52,922 nt of DNA from assembly GCA_014805015.1 (NCBI GenBank), contig JAAUYQ010000041.1, positions 47,802 to 100,723 on the forward strand, in the 5' to 3' direction. This DNA is from Clostridia bacterium (GTDB lineage: Bacteria > Bacillota > Clostridia > Christensenellales > Christensenellaceae). Under the pieces are notes generated by a model. The model saw only the letters and a program-made list of their open reading frames with translations, was not told the DNA's origin and ran no database searches. This document shows, piece after piece, positions 25,608-33,592 of the stretch. Every line of letters starts with the position of its first letter. The first letter of the stretch is position 1. The position numbers and the translations under genes were made by a program.

Positions 25608-25889
25608 ATGCGAAAAGGAGACAAAGTGATTGGCAGGCAGCTTACCGAGGTGCTCGGACAGCTTGCACAGTACAGCAAAGGGGAGCACGAGAGCAGTGGC
25701 GCGACGGGAAGCGTGACGCTGATGAAGGACAATTTCGAAATGCCCAAAGACATGCTGCACGACTGCCTCAGGGAGCTGGAAAAGCAGGGCTGTGTCAAAG
25801 ATATCAGCTGGCCGCACGACGAGCCGTGGGCCACGGTGGAGATAACGGACTACGGCGTCAGCCTGCTTTCACCGGAACCGGGCAACTGA
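25608..25889 (+). CDS. Small winged-helix-like protein of unknown role
   Basis: 93 residues from ATG 25608, preceded by GGAGGAGG. The second half (MPKDMLHDCLRELEKQGCV, then DEPWATVEITDYGVSLL) has the helix-turn-wing look of a small winged-helix DNA-binding domain, with VEITDYGVSLL resembling the last strand and helix of such proteins. No known family can be named. It is separated from lgt by a promoter, so it is probably a single-gene unit. Confidence 0.6.
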   Translation: MRKGDKVIGRQLTEVLGQLAQYSKGEHESSGATGSVTLMKDNFEMPKDMLHDCLRELEKQGCVKDISWPHDEPWATVEITDYGVSLLSPEPGN

Positions 25890-25899
25890 GGGTATCTTC

Positions 25900-25928
25900 T
25901 TGTCAAAGGAACGCTGTGCGCCTATGAT
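25900..25928 (+). promoter_or_regulatory. Promoter of lgt-pncB
   Basis: TTGTCA (25900-25905), 17-base spacer, TATGAT (25923-25928), 37 bases before the lgt start. Confidence 0.6.
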
Positions 25929-25964
25929 GAAGACGGCTGGGAAGCGGCCGCGGAAAGGACAGAG

Positions 25965-26840
25965 GTGGCAGGAATAGACAACATAGCAGTCCATAACCTG
26001 TTCGGGATTCCGGGACTGAATATTGCCTGGTACGGGATCATCATTGCCGCCGCCATTGTCGTCGGCGTCTGGGTGGCCGTCCGCCAGGCACGGGCTAAAG
26101 GATACACAGCGGAGCTGATCTTTGATTTCATGATCCTGGCGCTGCCGCTCGCGATCGTGGGAGCCCGTATATATTATGTAGCTTTTGAGTGGGATTACTA
26201 TTCGCAGCACCCGGCTGAGATCATCGCTGTCTGGAACGGCGGCATTGCGATCTACGGCGCCATCATCGGCGGCGTCCTGGCCGGCGTCATTCTCTGCTGC
26301 TGGCGCCGGTTCCCGTTCACCCGGCTCATGGGTTTCACCATGCCGGGTCTCGCCGTCGGGCAGGCGATCGGCCGCTGGGGCAACTTTGTCAACCAGGAAG
26401 CTTTCGGCAACATCGTCACGGATCCCGCCCTGCAGTGGTTTCCGTACGCAGTATACATTGAAAGTAAGTGGACCGGCACCATGCAGGTCACAGACTCCTG
26501 GGTGCAGGCCACATTCTTCTACGAGTCCATGTGGGATCTGGCGCTGTTTGCGGTGCTTTTGTGGATTGCCAAGCGGGCAAGGCACGACGGTGTCGTGATG
26601 GCCTCGTACCTGATCGGCTACGGTCTCGGACGGCTGTGGATTGAAGGCCTCCGGGTCTCCACGCTGCAGCTGTGGCCGGGCATGCCGGTGAGTCAGTTTG
26701 TCTCCCTGGTCGTGATCGCCATCGGGGCCGTCTATCTGGTGTGGGTGCGCATAAAGAACCCGCCAAACAGGCCGTACTACGGTATGTACCGCCTGAACAA
26801 CGAGCAGGAGCTGGAATCAGAGCTTCAGGAAGAGGAATAG
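25965..26840 (+). CDS. lgt: Prolipoprotein diacylglyceryl transferase
   Basis: 291 residues from GTG 25965 behind GGAAAGGACAG. A polytopic membrane enzyme with seven hydrophobic segments; it moves diacylglycerol from phosphatidylglycerol to the lipobox cysteine of prolipoproteins. The signature GRWGNFVNQEAFG (about residues 136-148) is intact, as are NGGIAIYGAIIGG and the YLIGYGLGRLWIEGLR segment near the end. The C-terminal tail is acidic (ELESELQEEE). Substrates in this window include the lipoproteins at 18650, 37833 and 48513. pncB follows after 3 bases. Confidence 0.97.
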   Translation: MAGIDNIAVHNLFGIPGLNIAWYGIIIAAAIVVGVWVAVRQARAKGYTAELIFDFMILALPLAIVGARIYYVAFEWDYYSQHPAEIIAVWNGGIAIYGAIIGGVLAGVILCCWRRFPFTRLMGFTMPGLAVGQAIGRWGNFVNQEAFGNIVTDPALQWFPYAVYIESKWTGTMQVTDSWVQATFFYESMWDLALFAVLLWIAKRARHDGVVMASYLIGYGLGRLWIEGLRVSTLQLWPGMPVSQFVSLVVIAIGAVYLVWVRIKNPPNRPYYGMYRLNNEQELESELQEEE

Positions 26841-26843
26841 AAA

Positions 26844-28280
26844 ATGCGGAATCTTACCATGCTCACTGATCTTTATCAGCTGACCATGATGTACGGCTAT
26901 TATAAGACCGGCGCTTATGAGGAAGAGGCAGTCTACGATCTCTTCTTCCGGCGTCAGAATGAGATGACCAATCATGCCGTCTGTGCCGGCCTTGAGCAGG
27001 TCATCGAGCTGATTGAGAACCTCAAGTTCCAGGAAGAGGATATTCAGTATCTGCGATCACTCCACCTGTTTGACGAGGCATTTCTGGCTTTCCTGAAGGA
27101 TTTCAAGTTCACCGGTGATCTGTATGCCATGCCGGAAGGCACGATTGTTTTCCCAATGGAGCCGCTGATCCGGGTGCGATCGCCGATCTGTGAGGCGCAG
27201 CTTCTTGAGACGGCACTGCTGAACATCGTGAACCACCAGACCCTGATTGCCACCAAGGCCAGCCGGGTCTGCTACAGTGCGCAGGGCGATGACGTTTTTG
27301 AGTTCGGGCTGCGGCGGGCCCAGGGACCGGATGCCGGTATCTACGGCGCTCGGGCGGCCATTATCGGCGGCTGCACTTCCACATCCAATGTCCTCACTGC
27401 CCAGATGTTCGGGGCGCCGGCGGCCGGCACGCACGCGCACAGCTGGGTCATGAGCTTCCCGACGGAGCTCGATGCGTTCCGTGCCTATGCCAACCTCTAT
27501 CCCAACACCTGCGTACTGCTTGTCGATACATACAATACGCTGAAGAGCGGCGTTCCGAACGCCATCAAGGTTTTTCAGGAGCAGCGCAGGAAGGGCTTTG
27601 AACCGATTGGTATCCGGCTTGATTCAGGCGACCTTGCTTACCTCTCGAAGCAGGCGCGGCGGATGCTCGATGATGCCGGCTTCCCGGACTGCCGCATTTT
27701 TGCTTCCGGCGACCTTGATGAATACACGATTGCGGACCTCAAGAGCCAGGGGGCAAAGATTGACGTCTGGGGCGTTGGAACGCGTCTTATCACGGGGCAT
27801 GATCACCCGGCCCTTGGCGGCGTCTACAAGCTGGCGGCTATCTATCCGGACGGCGTGGAGATCCCTAAACTCAAGATTTCGGAAAATGCCAACAAAATTA
27901 CCAATCCCGGTGAGAAAAAAGTGGCGCGCCTGTACAGCCGTGAGGACGGCAAGGCCATCGCTGATCTGATCATGCTGGCCAGTGAGGAACTGGATGAGAC
28001 CAAGCCGCTGCGTATTTTCGACCCGGTTGAGACGTGGAAACACATGACAGTCAAGGACTATACGGTGCGCTATCTGCTGGTTCCTGTATACCAGAAGGGC
28101 GAACTTGTGTACCGCTCACCAATCCTGCCGGAGATTGCGGCCTATGCGCGCGCTGAGCAGAACACGTTCTGGGATGAGTATCTGCGCGTCAACCGTCCGC
28201 ACATCTATAAGGTCGACCTATCAGACAAACTATACGATCTCAAGCGGCAGATGATCGCGGAAAAGACAGATTTTGACTGA
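26844..28280 (+). CDS. pncB: Nicotinate phosphoribosyltransferase
   Basis: 478 residues, typical for the long Bacillota type. It makes nicotinate mononucleotide from nicotinate and PRPP in NAD salvage, in the cytoplasm. Seen: LTDLYQLTMMYGYYKTG at the N-terminus, EFGLRRAQGPDAG (about residue 153), GTHAHSWVMSF with the active-site His (about residue 196), GIRLDSGDLAYLSKQAR and FASGDLDEYTI in the phosphate-binding barrel, and the short C-terminal domain. It is cotranscribed with lgt with 3 bases between them. Confidence 0.97.
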   Translation: MRNLTMLTDLYQLTMMYGYYKTGAYEEEAVYDLFFRRQNEMTNHAVCAGLEQVIELIENLKFQEEDIQYLRSLHLFDEAFLAFLKDFKFTGDLYAMPEGTIVFPMEPLIRVRSPICEAQLLETALLNIVNHQTLIATKASRVCYSAQGDDVFEFGLRRAQGPDAGIYGARAAIIGGCTSTSNVLTAQMFGAPAAGTHAHSWVMSFPTELDAFRAYANLYPNTCVLLVDTYNTLKSGVPNAIKVFQEQRRKGFEPIGIRLDSGDLAYLSKQARRMLDDAGFPDCRIFASGDLDEYTIADLKSQGAKIDVWGVGTRLITGHDHPALGGVYKLAAIYPDGVEIPKLKISENANKITNPGEKKVARLYSREDGKAIADLIMLASEELDETKPLRIFDPVETWKHMTVKDYTVRYLLVPVYQKGELVYRSPILPEIAAYARAEQNTFWDEYLRVNRPHIYKVDLSDKLYDLKRQMIAEKTDFD

Positions 28281-28776
28281 GACGGCTGTATGGCAGCCTG
28301 CCCAGGAGTCTCCTGCTGCACAGTTTGCGGCGCGGGCTCCTTTTTTTGCTGTTCGGAAAGCAGTGTGCTGCGGCCTCGTATGTTTTTCTCGTAGCCGGCG
28401 TCCGGACACGATGCCTGCCGGCTTTCGTTGCTTCCTGGGCCCGTTCAGGCACTGCAGTTCCGCAGGGGTGAGCCTGCAGTGCAGCTGGAAGACCCATGGA
28501 GCAAAGAATCTGATTCTGCGGGAAGCCCGTCCCCGATTCTATCCCTCAGGAGCAGCAAATCGTATGAAGCCCAGCCCGTGCATCCTGCAGTTTCGGGCGT
28601 GGACTGCACCTCCCTTAGAACCCTGCTGCGCTGGTCCGATACGCGTTTTCGTCGACATCAGCTGATACTGCACGTTCTGCCCGATGACGGCAACATAGTA
28701 TAATGACAAGTGAGCAGTGTCGCGGCAACATGCGTAGCGGCAGCTCAGAAGACATCAGAAGGAGTGTTGCTGCGTT
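28281..28776. other. Intergenic region, no gene seen
   Basis: About 500 bases. A terminator-like element follows pncB at 28304-28347. A TATAAT at 28699-28704 is a likely -10 for the Rpn gene at 28777, with only a poor -35. The middle part has frames but none with a start signal or protein-like content. Confidence 0.45.
28304..28347 (+). terminator. Possible terminator after pncB
   Basis: AGGAG (28304-28308) pairs with CTCCT (28337-28341) with partial inner pairing, followed by seven T. Confidence 0.5.
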
Positions 28777-29916
28777 TTGGGAAAAAAGCGGAAACAGACG
28801 ACAGTCGCGAAAGCGGTAGATGCCGCCCACGGCAAACGGCCAAAGAAAGGGCGGCGTAGTCTCTATGACAGCCCGGCAAAAAGGCTGATTGCTACCCGTT
28901 ATATTCTTGCCTGGATCGTCAAGACGTGCGTCAGTCAGGCCTCGGATCTCACAATCAGAGAGATTGCCTTGAACTGCATTGACCCGGAAGTCTCTTTGAG
29001 CGCGACACCAGTCTACCGAGAAGATGCCGAAGCAGAAGATCCAGGACGGGTCAGGATGGAGCAGACGGAAGATACCTCTCTGTCCGAGGGGACTGTACGG
29101 TATGATATCCTGTTCACTCTGCATCTGCCCGCGGAACCGAATCCAATTACTGTGATCATCAACGTGGAACTGCAGAACCGGGCGCAGCTTGAGTATCCGC
29201 TCAGCGCACGCGGTATGTCCTACGCCGGCAGACTCCTTGGACAGCAGGGCCCGAATTATGCTCATCTCCGCAAGGTGTATTCCATCTGGATCGTCAGCAA
29301 TCCCCCGAAAAGTGAGGAGAATACGCTGATTCGTTATTTTATGGTGCGAAAGGTGGAGAAAGCCGGGGCATTGGAACAGGCAGCGACTGACACGGGCTCT
29401 GCAAGCGCTGGATCGTGGGGGTTCGAAATGCTGGAAGCAGAAGCAGACCTCATGGAGGTCGATTTCCTCAATCTGGGAGATCCGCAGCTTGAACAGGCTG
29501 CAGAGCATCCAACTGCGCTAGAGTTACTGGATGTGCTGTTCAGTGGATCACTGAATCAGGATGAGATCAAGAGGATTCTCAAAACGAATTTCAATATTCC
29601 GGTTACCAAACAGATGGAGGAAGATATGGACGCTATGCATGATGCTCGATTTGGATTTGAAGTAGCAGCAGAGACGCGGGGCAGGAAAGAAGGACTGAAG
29701 AAGGGACTGAAGAAGGGTCTGAACAAGGGACTGAAGAAGGGTCTGAACAAGGGACTGAAGAAGGGCAGAAAGCTTGGTACAGCTGAATTGCTGTACAGAC
29801 AGGTCAAAGATAAAACTCTGACGTTGTCAGAGGCAGCGGCTTATGCAGGACTCACGAAGGCGGAGTTTAAGGCAAACATGAAAAAGTATGATGCTGCCCA
29901 GGCTTCAGCCGACTGA
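28777..29916 (+). CDS. Rpn / PD-(D/E)XK nuclease family protein with KKGL repeat linker
   Basis: 379 residues from TTG 28777 behind AGAAGGAG. Basic N-terminus, then the nuclease core: TVRYDILFTLHL with the catalytic Asp (about residue 110), VIINVELQNRAQ with E-x-Q (about 127-133), and GMSYAGRLLGQQGPNY, HLRKVYSIWIVSNPP. This is the core of the PD-(D/E)XK family transposase/Rpn group. A basic linker of six KKGL/NKGL units (12-bp repeats, about residues 308-332) leads to the C-terminal helical domain (KDKTLTLSEAAAYAGLTKAE). Inside the gene, GGAGG (29616-29620) precedes ATG 29626, a likely internal start for the last 96 residues. The C-terminal part is duplicated downstream. Confidence 0.85.
   Translation: MGKKRKQTTVAKAVDAAHGKRPKKGRRSLYDSPAKRLIATRYILAWIVKTCVSQASDLTIREIALNCIDPEVSLSATPVYREDAEAEDPGRVRMEQTEDTSLSEGTVRYDILFTLHLPAEPNPITVIINVELQNRAQLEYPLSARGMSYAGRLLGQQGPNYAHLRKVYSIWIVSNPPKSEENTLIRYFMVRKVEKAGALEQAATDTGSASAGSWGFEMLEAEADLMEVDFLNLGDPQLEQAAEHPTALELLDVLFSGSLNQDEIKRILKTNFNIPVTKQMEEDMDAMHDARFGFEVAAETRGRKEGLKKGLKKGLNKGLKKGLNKGLKKGRKLGTAELLYRQVKDKTLTLSEAAAYAGLTKAEFKANMKKYDAAQASAD
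29626..29916 (+). CDS. Possible internally started C-terminal product (RpnS-like)
   Basis: In frame inside the Rpn gene, ATG 29626 has a perfect GGAGG 5 bases upstream. The product would be 96 residues: a short lead, the KKGL repeat linker and the helical domain ending in KYDAAQASAD. For E. coli Rpn proteins, separately translated C-terminal domains are known to inhibit the full-length toxin. Here the start signal is seen; the use of it is inference. Confidence 0.5.
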   Translation: MDAMHDARFGFEVAAETRGRKEGLKKGLKKGLNKGLKKGLNKGLKKGRKLGTAELLYRQVKDKTLTLSEAAAYAGLTKAEFKANMKKYDAAQASAD

Positions 29917-29939
29917 GACCGGCCCTGCAGATGGAAGAT

Positions 29940-30218
29940 ATGGACGCCGTGCATGATGCCCCATTTGGATTTGAAGTAGAAGCAGAGACTCGGGGCAGGA
30001 AAGAAGGACTGAAGAAGGGCCTAGTGAAAGGTCTGAAGAAGGGCCTGGTGAAAGGTCTGAAGAAAGGCAGAAAGCTTGGCGCGGCTGAAATGCTGTACAG
30101 ACAGGTCAAAGATAAAACTCTGACGTTGTCAGAGGCAGCGGCTTATGCAGGACTCACGAAGGCGGAGTTTAAGGCAAATATGAAAAAGTATGATGCGGCC
30201 CAGGCTTCGGCCGACTGA
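29940..30218 (+). CDS. Free-standing duplicate of the Rpn C-terminal domain
   Basis: 92 residues from ATG 29940 (or 95 from ATG 29931), the counterpart of the internal start at 29626. The strong GGAGG of copy A has lost three bases here and reads GGAAG, so translation may depend on coupling to the stop of the parent gene 23 bases upstream. It has linker repeats KKGLVKGLKKGLVKGLKKG and a C-terminal domain identical or almost so to that of the parent (YRQVKDKTLTLSEAAAYAG). It lacks any nuclease core. A candidate extra antitoxin copy. Confidence 0.7.
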   Translation: MDAVHDAPFGFEVEAETRGRKEGLKKGLVKGLKKGLVKGLKKGRKLGAAEMLYRQVKDKTLTLSEAAAYAGLTKAEFKANMKKYDAAQASAD

Positions 30219-30288
30219 GACCGGCCTTGTGGTAGTTTTCTCCGTTTCTCCGAGCTCTGAGCGGGGCCCCACAGCGCCTGGAGGGTTC

Positions 30289-30317
30289 TTGACGCAGTAC
30301 CCACGGCATGATAATCT
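30289..30317 (+). promoter_or_regulatory. Promoter of rpmG-secE-nusG-rplKA
   Basis: TTGACG (30289-30294), then GATAAT at 15 or TAATCT at 17 bases. The -35 is clear, the -10 is ambiguous. Confidence 0.5.
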
Positions 30318-30331
30318 AATTAGGATCGACG

Positions 30332-30353
30332 AAAGGCCGCAGAGCCTTTTTTT
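30332..30353 (+). terminator. Attenuator-like hairpin in the rpmG leader
   Basis: AAAGGC (30332-30337) and GCCTTT (30344-30349) form a 6-bp stem with a 6-base loop and run into seven T. It lies between the promoter and rpmG, so it would act as an attenuator, not as an end of an upstream gene. Confidence 0.5.
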
Positions 30354-30382
30354 CGTTGCAAAAAACACCGGAGGTATAGCTC

Positions 30383-30532
30383 ATGAGAACGAAAGTCACG
30401 CTCGCGTGCACAGAGTGCAAGCAGCGCAACTATGACACTATGAAGAACAAGAAGAACGACCCGGACCGCCTGGAACTGAGCAAGTACTGCCGGTTCTGCA
30501 AAAAGCATACCGTTCACAAGGAGACCAGGTAA
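30383..30532 (+). CDS. rpmG: 50S ribosomal protein L33, zinc-ribbon type
   Basis: 49 residues, ATG 30383 behind [16 protein letters not shown] and [15 protein letters not shown] carry the two C-x-x-C pairs of the zinc-binding form of L33. L33 sits on the large subunit near the E site. Genes rpmG, secE and nusG in this order are standard in Bacillota. secE begins 6 bases later. Confidence 0.97.
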   Translation: MRTKVTLACTECKQRNYDTMKNKKNDPDRLELSKYCRFCKKHTVHKETR

Positions 30533-30538
30533 CAGCCC

Positions 30539-30808
30539 ATGGCCAAGACAAAGCTCCTCGGCAAGGACAAAGAGCGGCAGCTTGCTGAGCAGAAAAAAGT
30601 CGCCAAAAAGAAGAACAGGAAGAAGTTCTCCCTGATCGGTTTCTTCAAAGGCGTCTGGAGCGAGGTCAAGAAAGTTACCTGGCCCAGCCGCAAGGATCTT
30701 TTCAAGACTACATTTGCTGTCATTATCTTTATCGTTGTCTTTACGGTTATTGTCGGCCTCATTGACTACGGCATGGGTACAATCTTCAGCAATTTTCTGC
30801 AGTCTTAG
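30539..30808 (+). CDS. secE: Preprotein translocase subunit SecE
   Basis: 89 residues, single-membrane-segment type. A basic cytoplasmic N-terminus (EQKKVAKKKNRKKFS) leads to the amphipathic helix with GVWSEVKKVTWPSRKDLFK, the SecE signature, and one membrane segment (about residues 58-80). It clamps the SecY channel. It lies between rpmG and nusG, 12 bases before nusG. Confidence 0.96.
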   Translation: MAKTKLLGKDKERQLAEQKKVAKKKNRKKFSLIGFFKGVWSEVKKVTWPSRKDLFKTTFAVIIFIVVFTVIVGLIDYGMGTIFSNFLQS

Positions 30809-30820
30809 GGAGCGTCATGC

Positions 30821-31528
30821 ATGAGTGACCACACAGTGACAGATCAGAACACCGAAGCCGCACTGAACGATATGCTGCTGGCCGATGAGGCCATCGAGGC
30901 GGCCGCGGAGGCAGCTGCGGATATGGAGACGGATCCGGAGGCGCCTCTTGAGGTAGAGGCGGCCGCCGAAAGCGATGCCTCCGAGCACCAGACATTCAAC
31001 CGTCAGGAAAAGACAGACAAGCCGTACTGGTATGTTGTCTACACGTATTCCGGCTATGAGAAGAAGGTGATGAACGACCTGTTCAAAACTATCCAGAATC
31101 ATCACCTGCAGGATACGATCCTCGATGTGAAAGTGCCGGAGGAAGACACCATCGAGACCCGCAACGGCAAACGCCGCCATGTGGCGAGAAAGCTCTATCC
31201 GGGCTACGTGATGGTGAAGATGTATCTCACCGACGATTCCTGGTATGTGGTGCGCAATACGCGCGGTGTCACGGGTTTTGTTGGTCCCGGCAGCAAGCCG
31301 ATCCCGCTTTCAGATACCGAAGTGCGGGCAATGGGCATCGAGAATGTCCGTATCCGGCTCGATGTTGCTGTCGGTGATGATGTCATGGTTACCAGCGGTC
31401 CGTTCGAAAACTTTGTTGGCGAGGTCAAGGCGGTGGACACCGAGAAACAGAGTGTGCAGGTCGTTGTGCCTATGTTTGGCCGCGACGTTACGATGGATCT
31501 TGACTTCGTCATGGTGAAAAAGATCTGA
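30821..31528 (+). CDS. nusG: Transcription termination/antitermination factor NusG with acidic N-terminal extension
   Basis: 235 residues; typical NusG is about 175-180. The first 60 residues are an acidic, Ala-rich extension (EAIEAAAEAAADMETDPEAP) without known motif. NGN domain: KPYWYVVYTYSGYEKKVMND to about residue 160, with YPGYVMVKMYLTDDSWYVVRNT. KOW domain: VGDDVMVTSGPFENFVGEVK near the C-terminus. It binds RNA polymerase and affects pausing, Rho action and coupling to ribosomes. ATG 30821 has AGGGAG upstream. Confidence 0.96.
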   Translation: MSDHTVTDQNTEAALNDMLLADEAIEAAAEAAADMETDPEAPLEVEAAAESDASEHQTFNRQEKTDKPYWYVVYTYSGYEKKVMNDLFKTIQNHHLQDTILDVKVPEEDTIETRNGKRRHVARKLYPGYVMVKMYLTDDSWYVVRNTRGVTGFVGPGSKPIPLSDTEVRAMGIENVRIRLDVAVGDDVMVTSGPFENFVGEVKAVDTEKQSVQVVVPMFGRDVTMDLDFVMVKKI

Positions 31529-31590
31529 ATGATTCCGTGGGAGGTGCATGCCGGCACCGCACCACGAGCCTTTTGTAGAGAGGAAGAAAA

Positions 31591-32016
31591 ATGGCAAAGA
31601 AAGTTGTAGGGTACATCAAACTGCAGATCCCGGCCGGAAAAGCGACCCCGGCACCGCCCGTTGGTCCCGCGCTCGGTCAGCACGGCGTCAACATCATGGA
31701 ATTCTGCAAGGCGTACAACGAGCGCACCGCGCAGCAGGCCGGTCTCGTTATCCCAGTGGTTATCACTGTGTATGCGGACCGCACGTTCAGCTTCATCACG
31801 AAGACGCCGCCTGCCTCTGTCCTGATTAAGAAGGCAATTGGCCTCGACAAGGCCTCCGGTGAGCCGAATAAAGTGAAGGTCGGGAAGATCACGCGCGCGC
31901 AGCTTGAGGAAATCGCCAACACGAAGATGCCGGATCTCAATGCTGCCAATCTCGATGCAGCCGTGAAGATGATCGAAGGCACGGCCCGCAGCATGGGCGT
32001 AGAAGTGGAGGGTTAA
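31591..32016 (+). CDS. rplK: 50S ribosomal protein L11
   Basis: 141 residues, full length. [36 protein letters not shown] and the C-terminal rRNA-binding domain ([20 protein letters not shown]) are typical. It binds the GTPase-associated region of 23S rRNA. A 60-base gap after nusG holds a small GGTGC/GCACC hairpin, possibly regulatory. rplA follows after 2 bases. Confidence 0.98.
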   Translation: MAKKVVGYIKLQIPAGKATPAPPVGPALGQHGVNIMEFCKAYNERTAQQAGLVIPVVITVYADRTFSFITKTPPASVLIKKAIGLDKASGEPNKVKVGKITRAQLEEIANTKMPDLNAANLDAAVKMIEGTARSMGVEVEG

Positions 32017-32018
32017 CC

Positions 32019-32711
32019 ATGAAGCACGGGAAGAAATACAGGGAGAGCGTTGCCTCATACAACAAGCAGGACCTGTTTGATCCGACAGACGCGATCAAGG
32101 TCTGCCTCGACAATGCCAAGGCAAACTTTGACGAGACCATCGAACTGTCGGTCCGCCTGGGTGTCGACCCCCGCCATGCTGACCAGCAGGTCCGCGGTGC
32201 TGTCGTTCTGCCGCACGGCACGGGCAAGGAAGTCCGTGTGCTGGTTCTGGCCAAGGGTGACAAGGCCAAGGAAGCCGAAGAGGCCGGAGCTGATTTCGTC
32301 GGTGCGGAGGACATGATCGAAAAGATCCAGAAGGAAAACTGGTTCGACTATGACGTCATTGTGGCCACACCGGACATGATGGGGTTGGTCGGCCGCCTCG
32401 GTAAGCTGCTCGGACCGAAAGGTCTGATGCCGAACCCGAAGTCGGGTACCGTGACTATGGATGTTGCCAAGGCACTTCAGGACATCAAGGCTGGTAAGGT
32501 GGAATACCGCCTCGACAAGACAGCGATCATTCACGTGCCGATCGGCAAGAAATCGTTCGCCCCGGAGCAGCTCGATGAAAACCTGCGGGCGCTGATGGAA
32601 GCGGTGATCAAGGCGAAGCCGGCAGCCGCCAAGGGCACTTACCTGCGCAGCGTTGCCATTTCTTCAACCATGGGTCCGGGCGTGAAGATCAATCCGGTAC
32701 GTTTTTCTTAA
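32019..32711 (+). CDS. rplA: 50S ribosomal protein L1
   Basis: 230 residues, full length. [20 protein letters not shown] at the start; [20 protein letters not shown] and [18 protein letters not shown] in the middle; [16 protein letters not shown] at the end. It forms the L1 stalk and often represses its own operon by binding its mRNA. Unlike many Bacillota, rplJ and rplL do not follow; a terminator at 32731 closes the operon. Confidence 0.98.
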   Translation: MKHGKKYRESVASYNKQDLFDPTDAIKVCLDNAKANFDETIELSVRLGVDPRHADQQVRGAVVLPHGTGKEVRVLVLAKGDKAKEAEEAGADFVGAEDMIEKIQKENWFDYDVIVATPDMMGLVGRLGKLLGPKGLMPNPKSGTVTMDVAKALQDIKAGKVEYRLDKTAIIHVPIGKKSFAPEQLDENLRALMEAVIKAKPAAAKGTYLRSVAISSTMGPGVKINPVRFS

Positions 32712-32730
32712 AAGAAGTGACAAACAAGGG

Positions 32731-32756
32731 CAGGGCAGACGCTCTGCTCTTTTTTT
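32731..32756 (+). terminator. Terminator of the rpmG-rplA operon
   Basis: GGGCAGA and TCTGCTC pair around a CGC loop (one G-U) and run into CTTTTTTT. Confidence 0.8.
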
Positions 32757-32758
32757 GC

Positions 32759-32792
32759 AAAAAAATGGACCATCCGCGCAAGGGGACAGTCC
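32759..32792 (-). terminator. Terminator of the arginine operon
   Basis: On the minus strand GGAC-TG-TCC pairs with GGA-TG-GTCC and is followed by ATTTTTTT. It lies back to back with the terminator of the convergent ribosomal operon. Confidence 0.65.
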
Positions 32793-32798
32793 TGGTTT

Positions 32799-33065
32799 TC
32801 AGAAGACCATCAGGCCGCCATAGAACAGTGTCATCAGCGTGAAGGCAATGAGAACAGCCGCAAGGCCGCCAAAGGTTCCTATAATACCCAGCACAGCGGT
32901 CAGTTTGCGCCGGCGGACGGGCGGATAGGCGTGCCGCATCTGGATGCCCCACGCCCAGGCGGCTGCGCCGGCGGTGAGCCCGAGAAACGACAGCCAGCTC
33001 AGACCGGGAAGATATGCAAGTCCGTCAGCCGCCAGCGAAGCAGCGGCCACAATCAGCATCGTCAT
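32799..33065 (-). CDS. Small three-segment membrane protein at the end of the arg operon
   Basis: 88 residues with hydrophobic segments at about 3-18, 22-40 and 56-86, broken by a basic loop (RHAYPPVRRRK). ATG 33065 overlaps the stop of the GNAT gene by 4 bases (ATGA), so translation is coupled. No family recognised, and no reason to link it to arginine beyond position. Confidence 0.7.
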   Translation of the reverse strand: MTMLIVAAASLAADGLAYLPGLSWLSFLGLTAGAAAWAWGIQMRHAYPPVRRRKLTAVLGIIGTFGGLAAVLIAFTLMTLFYGGLMVF

Positions 33066-33592
33066 GAGTGATGTACCCGCCTTGCCACCACGGATTCGTA
33101 GTCGAACATTTCGTCCATCTCCACAAGCTCATTGACCATGAAGGCGCGGATGTAGTCGGAATCCTGCGAAATGGAGTGGATATAATAGCCGTTCTTCAGA
33201 TAGAAAGCCACCGAGGATCGCATCCGGGATGCAGTGTGCAGCGTGATGGCCCGCACGCCGTGATCGAGGCAGTCAATCTTCACTTTCTCCAAAAGCAGCC
33301 CGCCAAGCCCGAGGTTCTGCAGATCCGGAGCCATGGCAAAACGGCTGAGGTAGGCAATGCCGTCCGTAAGGACCTCGTAGCGCACACTGCCGGCCAGCTG
33401 ACCGTCAATGCGCATCACGAAGACATTCTTCTCGTGTATGTCCTGGCGCACGTCCTCGAGCGTTTCGTACAGGGCCTGGATGCTCTCGCGCTTGCGCACC
33501 TGACGGGCGTACTCGTCGAATGCCGCCTTGGTAATGTCGAGAATGGCCGGTGCGTCGCTGTCCTCGGCCCGTCTGAGCAGAATCTGTTCCAT
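33062..33592 (-). CDS. GNAT family N-acetyltransferase in the arg operon
   Basis: 176 residues. The acetyl-CoA fold is clear: LRRAEDSDAPAILDITKAAF at the start, GQLAGSVRYEVLTDGIAYLS, then the pyrophosphate-binding motif A as RFAMAPDLQNLGLGGLLLEK (Q/R-x-x-G-x-G/A in a slightly altered form), and AITLHTASRMRSSVAFYLKNGY (motif B). Its start overlaps the argD stop (TGATG), so it is coupled to arginine synthesis. Candidate role: acetylation of glutamate as an ArgA-type short enzyme. Other GNAT roles are possible. Confidence 0.88.
   Translation of the reverse strand: MEQILLRRAEDSDAPAILDITKAAFDEYARQVRKRESIQALYETLEDVRQDIHEKNVFVMRIDGQLAGSVRYEVLTDGIAYLSRFAMAPDLQNLGLGGLLLEKVKIDCLDHGVRAITLHTASRMRSSVAFYLKNGYYIHSISQDSDYIRAFMVNELVEMDEMFDYESVVARRVHHS

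Larger units (their letters stand above)
29611..30228 (+). repeat. Tandem duplication of the Rpn C-terminal segment
   Basis: Copy A runs from about 29611 to 29927 and copy B from about 29928 to 30228. Both start CAGATGG, carry GATATGGACGC, the 12-bp repeat array (six units in A, five in B), a nearly identical 150-base 3' part and the post-stop GAGACCGGCC. The 3' parts differ at only a few bases; the 5' parts differ more. Confidence 0.92.
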
